Assembly: GCA_009838515.1 (NCBI GenBank) | Contig: VXRL01000031.1 | Location: 100,773-164,772 of the forward strand | Direction: 5' to 3' | Origin: Terriglobia bacterium | GTDB lineage: Bacteria; Acidobacteriota; Terriglobia; Bryobacterales; UBA6623 | Length of the DNA stretch: 64,000 nt | In this document: one piece after another, positions 59,784-64,000 of the stretch | Layout of the letters: each line of letters opens with the position of its first letter | Position numbering within the stretch: position 1 is the stretch's first letter | The notes under the pieces: model-generated | Told to the model about the DNA's origin: nothing | Seen by the model: the letters and a program-made list of their open reading frames with translations, nothing else | Database searches by the model: none | Translations under genes and position numbers: made by a program

Positions 59784-61958
59784 ATGCGCGCGGTGATCAG
59801 GCCCCGTCCGTGGCTGCGAGTCGCCGGGCTGGCGGCGGCTCTTCTGATCGTTGCATCAGGCACTGCCGGCGCGGTTCCCGCGAAACTCAGTGAGTTGAGC
59901 CGGGCGCTGGTTGCATCCCGGTCTGATGCGAACTTCCGCGCCTTGCGGAACTTTGCGGACGGTGCCTCAGGGAGGGATCGCGCACTAGCCGACTATGCCA
60001 TCGGCATGGCGCACTATCGGGCCAGGGACTACCCTGCTGCCGAGAGTGCCTTGGCAAGGCTGGGTGCTGCGGATGGCTGGGTGGCTGAGTATGCCGCCTA
60101 CTATCGTGCCAGGTGCATCGTGTTGGCAGAGGAGTTCGAACGCTCGCTCGCTCCGCTCAGCGCTTTTGCCAAGCTGTTCCCCGACAGCCGGTTTCGTCCA
60201 GCCGCTGGCCGTCTGCGCGTCGAGAGCCTGCTGAGGCTGGAGCGCTTGGACGACGCCAGAGCGCTGCTTGTCGCTGGTTCGAGCGAGTTGGAAGAGCCCG
60301 TTCGGCTGTACCTGTCTGGGCGGGCCGAACACTTGGACGGCAAGCTCGAGCGCGCCGTCTCGCTCTATCGCGAGGCGTATTATTTCTACCCGTCCAGCGA
60401 CCAAGCTCGCGCAGCTGAGCAGCAGCTCGACCGCCTGCGGGCGGGCATGGGAAACGCCTATCCCGAGGCGCCCGCCGATTGGCGCTTGGCGCGAGCGGAG
60501 AGTCTTCGCAAGGGGCGCGAGTATACGCGCGCGTCGGCGGAATACGGCAGGGCTTTGGGTGCGGGCCTGACGGGGGACGAGCGCGACCGAGCCGTCATCG
60601 GCCGGGGCGCGGCAGATTACTCCCGGCGGAGGTCTTCCGCGGCGTACGCGTCCTTGGCAAGGGCGCGTCCTCGAGAGCCGGAATTGGAAGCACAGCGCCT
60701 CTACCTGCTGTGCGCCATCGAGCGCCGCAAGCGCATCGTTGGCGAGATGCTGTCCAGTATCTCCAAGCTGGCCGCAAAGCACAGCGAGTCGCCGTGGTAC
60801 GAGGAAGCGCTGCTTTCCGTGGGCAACTACTTCTACTTGCTGGACGACCGGGCCAGCTACGTCAAGTGGTTCCAGCGCTTGGCGGATGCCTTTCCCCAAG
60901 GCAAGCATGCCGCCTACGCCCACTGGAAGGTCTGCTGGCGCGCGTGGCTGGACGATTCCCCTAGGCGCGCCGAGCTGCTGAACGAACACATCCGGCGCTA
61001 CGGTGGCGCGCCCACGGGGGCCGGGGCGATCTATTGGCTTGGGCGCCTGCACGAAGACCGCGGGCGCCGGGCGGAAGCTGCGGCGCACTTCGGCGCGGTC
61101 ATGGGCGGGTTTCCGCATTACTACTATGCGTTCCTGGCCGAGCAGCGGCTCCGGCGCATGGGCAGGATGACCGCAGACTCGCAAACCGAGAGGCGGATCT
61201 TGGCTGGCCTGCCCGAGGTTCGGTCTCTAGCGGCGCAGCCGCTCGCGGCAACGCAGGGCTTGCTGCAGCGGGCCGGAGACCTCCACCAGCTTGGGTTCGA
61301 CAACGACGCCCGCACAGAGTACTCCCGCGTGGACTACCGCAAGCCGGACGGCCACTTCGCCGGCTTGCATCTCGGCCGCATGCACGAAGGCCGCGACGAG
61401 CACCACTTGGCGTTGCGGGCGATGAAGCGCTACCTGTTCGGCTATCTGCGAATGCCCTACGATTCGTTGGACATCGAGTACTGGCGTCTGCTGTTCCCGA
61501 TCGGCTGGGAGGATCGGCTGCGCGCCCGGTCCGAGCGCCACCGGTTGGACCCGTACCTAGTGGCGGCCCTGATCCGCCAGGAGTCGGAGTTTCACCCCGG
61601 CGCGAGATCCCGCGCCGGAGCCTTGGGCCTGATGCAGATCATGCCCGGGACGGGCCGCGGGCTGTTCCGCAGATTGGGCATCTCCGGCTTCACCAACCGC
61701 AAGCTGACAGTGCCTGACATCAGCCTGCGGCTCGGCACGTTCCACCTCAAGGAAGTGCTGGCGCAGTTCGGCGGAGAGCTGGAAAAGACATTGGCGGGCT
61801 ACAACGCCGGGGAGCGGCGCATCGGGCAGTGGATGGCGCTTGGCCCGTTTGAGGACAACGAGGAATTCGCCGAGACGATTCCGTTCAGCGAGACCCGCGG
61901 GTACGTGCAGTCCGTGCTCCGAAATCGCGCCATGTACGAGCGCATCTACGGCGACTGA
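59784..61958 (+). CDS. soluble lytic murein transglycosylase (Slt-like)
   Basis: The 724-residue periplasmic enzyme has a signal peptide (VAGLAAALLIVASGTAGA). A long alpha-superhelical region of tetratricopeptide-like repeats (about residues 35-540) forms the U/L-ring, as in Slt70. The C-terminal GH23 domain has the catalytic Glu in IRQESEFHPGARSRAGALGLMQIMPGTG (about residue 600) and AGYNAGERRIGQW. It cleaves glycan strands to 1,6-anhydromuropeptides. It is longer than E. coli Slt70 (645) through extra repeats. Confidence 0.9.
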   Translation: MRAVIRPRPWLRVAGLAAALLIVASGTAGAVPAKLSELSRALVASRSDANFRALRNFADGASGRDRALADYAIGMAHYRARDYPAAESALARLGAADGWVAEYAAYYRARCIVLAEEFERSLAPLSAFAKLFPDSRFRPAAGRLRVESLLRLERLDDARALLVAGSSELEEPVRLYLSGRAEHLDGKLERAVSLYREAYYFYPSSDQARAAEQQLDRLRAGMGNAYPEAPADWRLARAESLRKGREYTRASAEYGRALGAGLTGDERDRAVIGRGAADYSRRRSSAAYASLARARPREPELEAQRLYLLCAIERRKRIVGEMLSSISKLAAKHSESPWYEEALLSVGNYFYLLDDRASYVKWFQRLADAFPQGKHAAYAHWKVCWRAWLDDSPRRAELLNEHIRRYGGAPTGAGAIYWLGRLHEDRGRRAEAAAHFGAVMGGFPHYYYAFLAEQRLRRMGRMTADSQTERRILAGLPEVRSLAAQPLAATQGLLQRAGDLHQLGFDNDARTEYSRVDYRKPDGHFAGLHLGRMHEGRDEHHLALRAMKRYLFGYLRMPYDSLDIEYWRLLFPIGWEDRLRARSERHRLDPYLVAALIRQESEFHPGARSRAGALGLMQIMPGTGRGLFRRLGISGFTNRKLTVPDISLRLGTFHLKEVLAQFGGELEKTLAGYNAGERRIGQWMALGPFEDNEEFAETIPFSETRGYVQSVLRNRAMYERIYGD

Positions 61959-62011
61959 CGCGAACAGGCCCGGTCTGGGCCCACGGCCCGGCTGTCGGAT
62001 CCCGGACAGAT

Positions 62012-62695
62012 CTAGGCGATCCGCCCGTCCTTCATGCGCACGACCCGGTCCGTGCAATACGACGCCGCTTCGGGATTGTGGGTGATCATCATGACGGTCT
62101 GCCCTAGGTTCTGGTGGAGAGTCTTGAGCGTGTCTAGGACCGCCATCGAATTCTCGGAGTCGAGGTTTCCGGTAGGCTCGTCGGCGAGCAGGATCTGCGG
62201 GCGGTTTACCAGCGCGCGCGCGATCGCCACCCGCTGCTGCTCGCCGCCGGACAGGGCGTTCGGTTTGTGGCGCAGGCGGTGCCCGATGCCCAAGGTGCGC
62301 ACGACTTCGTTGAACTGAGCGTGGTCACGGTCGGCCGACCCAGCGATGTGCTGGGCGATGCGGATGTTCTCCTCGGCGTTGAGGGTCGCCAAGAGGTTGA
62401 AGCGTTGAAACACGAATCCGACCTTTGTCTTGCGCAATTCAGTGCGCTGCGCATCTGACATGCCGGCTAGGTCTTGGCCGTCAATCTCCACCGCGCCGCT
62501 GGTCGGAGCGAGCATGCCCCCGATGATGTGGAACAGGGTCGACTTGCCGGATCCGGACGGCCCTAGCAGGGCGACGAACTCACCGGCCTGGACTTCCATG
62601 GACACTCCGCGAAGAGCCGGCACGGCCACGCTGCCAAGGCGGTAGACCTTTTTCAGGTTCGAGGTCTTGATCAAGGCGTCAGCTGGCACTTGCAA
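62012..62695 (-). CDS. ABC transporter ATP-binding protein (LolD/MacB type)
   Basis: A 227-residue ATPase. Walker A is GPSGSGKST, the Q-loop lies in VGFVFQRFNLLATL, the signature is LSGGEQQRVAIARAL, Walker B is ILLADEPTGNLD, and the switch His is in MMITHNPEAA. It belongs to the LolD/MacB/FtsE branch with the typical TGNLDSENS after Walker B. It partners with the permease encoded 13 bp upstream, which has a MacB/LolE-like fold, and probably with the LolA-like protein farther upstream. Confidence 0.92.
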   Translation of the reverse strand: MQVPADALIKTSNLKKVYRLGSVAVPALRGVSMEVQAGEFVALLGPSGSGKSTLFHIIGGMLAPTSGAVEIDGQDLAGMSDAQRTELRKTKVGFVFQRFNLLATLNAEENIRIAQHIAGSADRDHAQFNEVVRTLGIGHRLRHKPNALSGGEQQRVAIARALVNRPQILLADEPTGNLDSENSMAVLDTLKTLHQNLGQTVMMITHNPEAASYCTDRVVRMKDGRIA

Positions 62696-62708
62696 CTCCT
62701 TCTCGCCC

Positions 62709-63800
62709 CTACTCGTAGGAGAGGACCTCGCATGGATCAGCCTTGGCCGCCTTCCAAGCAGGATACGAGGCTCCTGCGATCGAGCCGACGATGGTAAGCA
62801 CTGCGGCTCCCGCCAGCCACTCCGGGATGAAGATGATCGGAATGAGGGGATAGCGGATCGCGACCAGCTCCGTGCCGACGACGCTCAGCCCGTAGCCGAC
62901 AACGATTCCGATCGCACTTACGACCAGCGTCTCCCGCATCACAATCGAGCCGATCACAGCCTTTGAGGCGCCAATGGCCTTGAGGATCCCGATCTCCCTC
63001 GTGCGCTCCAAGATCGCCGTGTACATAGCGAGCATGACCACGATGAAGCCGATCGCCACCGCGATCGAAATGATGATATTGACGAACTGCGAGGACATCC
63101 GGCGCACGTCCGTCGCCATCGTCGCCAGAAAGTCCTCCACGGAAATGACGACGCGATTCGGCAGCAGCGTCTGCAGGTCTTCGATCAACTCCCGCGTCTT
63201 GGTCGAATCTTCGAGTTTGAGGTATACCTGGCTGACCCGGCCCTGCCAGCCTTGCAGGTCGCTCATCGTTTCGGGGGGGATGAACACGCGCGACATCTTG
63301 CCGGTCTCCATGATGCCGACCACCTCGAATTGCCGGCTCATCAGCTCGATGCTGTCCCCGATTGAAACCTCTTCCTGACGGGCGTAGAGCTCGTCGACGA
63401 CCGCCTCATACGGCGCGGCATACGTGCGGCCTTCGAAAATCACGATCCCGCCGCTCATGGCGTCGAACGCTGGCCAGTCGACACCGGTGATGGTCTGCAC
63501 GTTGCCAGGTGTGTAGACGGTGGCCCCTAGCGCGTGCTCAATCTGCGGATAGCGCTCGATGAGCATGGCTGGAAGCTTGTCGGAAATATCGGCAGTGCTA
63601 AGCGCGGCGCCTGAAAACTGCGGTCGGATGAGGATGTCGGCCCCCACGCCACGCGTGCGGCGCAGGGACTCGGTGAGCAGGCCTTCCGAGACCCCGACCA
63701 TCATCACGATCATCGCGACCTCGACCGCGACGGCAAGGATCGTAAGGCCCGTGCGCACGGGCCGGTGAAGCAGGTTGCGGAGGACCAATCGGTGGATCAT
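62709..63800 (-). CDS. ABC transporter permease (FtsX/MacB-like)
   Basis: A 363-residue permease with the MacB/LolE topology: one N-terminal helix (about residues 19-40, TILAVAVEVAMIVMMVGV), a large periplasmic domain (about 45-235) and three C-terminal helices (about 240-355, including LERTREIGILKAIGASK, the coupling-helix motif of FtsX proteins). It is a half-transporter likely forming dimers with the ATPase downstream. Substrates may be lipoproteins or small molecules. The next gene upstream on this strand encodes a LolA-like protein, pointing to envelope lipid or lipoprotein trafficking. Confidence 0.9.
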   Translation of the reverse strand: MIHRLVLRNLLHRPVRTGLTILAVAVEVAMIVMMVGVSEGLLTESLRRTRGVGADILIRPQFSGAALSTADISDKLPAMLIERYPQIEHALGATVYTPGNVQTITGVDWPAFDAMSGGIVIFEGRTYAAPYEAVVDELYARQEEVSIGDSIELMSRQFEVVGIMETGKMSRVFIPPETMSDLQGWQGRVSQVYLKLEDSTKTRELIEDLQTLLPNRVVISVEDFLATMATDVRRMSSQFVNIIISIAVAIGFIVVMLAMYTAILERTREIGILKAIGASKAVIGSIVMRETLVVSAIGIVVGYGLSVVGTELVAIRYPLIPIIFIPEWLAGAAVLTIVGSIAGASYPAWKAAKADPCEVLSYE

Positions 63801-63812
63801 GGCTGGCGCTTG

Positions 63813-64000
63813 CTAGGAGCTTGCGGTATCGGACTCGCCGACCTGCTCGATCTCGACGCCGTCGGGCAGCGGCAGTTGAAACGAGGTGTCCGGGACCTCC
63901 TCGTTCAGGCCCGGTCTGAGGATCTCGATCTCGAGGCCGTAGCCATCTTGCGGGCGCTCGACCCGAATGTGCTGCGGGTAGGGAAGCCCCTTCTCCTCGA
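63813..64000 (-). CDS. LolA-like outer-membrane lipoprotein-sorting protein, C-terminal part
   Basis: Only the last 62 residues lie inside the window. The frame has PYPQHIRVERPQDGYGLEI, then ILRPGLNEEVPDTSFQLPLPDGVEI, ending in GESDTASS. The pattern of a strand, a sided EIxxxxxN turn, and a DxxFxLPxPxGVE strand is that of the C-terminal half of LolA/LolB-like beta-barrel shells. It is upstream of, and probably co-transcribed with, the ABC permease and ATPase, so a lipoprotein or lipid transfer role is likely. Confidence 0.6.
   Translation of the reverse strand, partial: EEKGLPYPQHIRVERPQDGYGLEIEILRPGLNEEVPDTSFQLPLPDGVEIEQVGESDTASS

Noticed and set aside
61959..62011. A terminator between slt and the ABC ATPase gene
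   Set aside because: GC-rich repeats of GGCCC are present, but I could not build a convincing stem with a T-tract in either direction.

Overview
The window is a GC-rich bacterial chromosome segment that most resembles Acidobacteriota, possibly a Bryobacterales/Solibacter-type lineage. This is inferred from content: three giant TonB-dependent receptors with an N-terminal carboxypeptidase-regulatory-like domain, a paired DUF1592-type cytochrome and DUF1552 protein, a sulfatase next to a NIPSNAP protein, and remnants of a DUF1080 (3-keto-disaccharide hydrolase) gene. MurE carries the DNPR motif of meso-diaminopimelate enzymes, and the outer-membrane genes (OmpH/Skp, RseP, Lol-type exporter, TonB receptors) point to a Gram-negative envelope. 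No rRNA, tRNA, CRISPR array, transposase or phage gene was seen.

Layout. 0.1-7.4 kb: two TonB-dependent receptors (the second under a DtxR/IdeR-like iron box) and a non-canonical Fic protein between them. 7.4-16.6 kb: housekeeping genes on the + strand, namely M24 aminopeptidase, accB-accC, a parvulin, a formylglycine-generating enzyme followed by a five-heme cytochrome, dxr-rseP, ompH and a small membrane protein. 16.7-17.4 kb: a TIM-barrel sugar epimerase on the - strand. 17.7-34.4 kb: a nearly uninterrupted division and cell-wall (dcw) operon, mraZ-rsmH-ftsL-ftsI-murE-murF-mraY-murD-ftsW-murG-murC-ftsQ-ftsA-ftsZ. It has a strong promoter and five 10-bp MraZ boxes in front, many ATGA overlaps, and no murB or ddl. 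34.5-41.1 kb: catabolic genes (NIPSNAP, sulfatase, DUF1592 cytochrome, DUF1552). 41.1-47.3 kb: an accessory, decaying region with two PIN-type toxin-antitoxin pairs, a kelch protein, a lipoprotein phosphoesterase and four gene relics (nirK, a TonB-receptor tail, an amine oxidase and a DUF1080 gene). 47.3-50.7 kb: a third TonB receptor, the likely parent of the receptor-tail relic. 51-58.3 kb: translation genes rplM-rpsI-rpsB-tsf-pyrH-frr, then thiE and alaS. 58.3-64 kb: an SDR oxidoreductase, a GAF-like protein, a soluble lytic transglycosylase, and a Lol/MacB-type exporter running off the right edge into a LolA-like gene.

How the genes fit together. The dcw cluster makes UDP-MurNAc-pentapeptide (MurC, MurD, MurE, MurF), lipid I and II (MraY, MurG), and polymerises and crosslinks it at the septum (FtsW, FtsI) under the FtsZ/FtsA/FtsQ/FtsL divisome; MraZ probably controls its own operon. 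The FGE at 11.6 kb could mature the CxAxR sulfatase at 35.4 kb. The sulfatase, receptors and large cytochrome suggest growth on sulfated polysaccharides or other plant or animal polymers.

A recurrent feature is a -10 hexamer followed by 6 or 7 nt and then an ATG, seen in front of five genes (10427, 34518, 35350, 45704 on the - strand, 46265). It suggests leaderless transcripts. I found no convincing wholly new multi-gene system. The most unusual items are the decaying 41-47 kb island whose toxin-antitoxin pairs sit at truncation points, the DtxR-like box on the receptor promoter, the FGE-cytochrome pairing, the Fic variant without catalytic His, and an FtsA with eroded nucleotide motifs.
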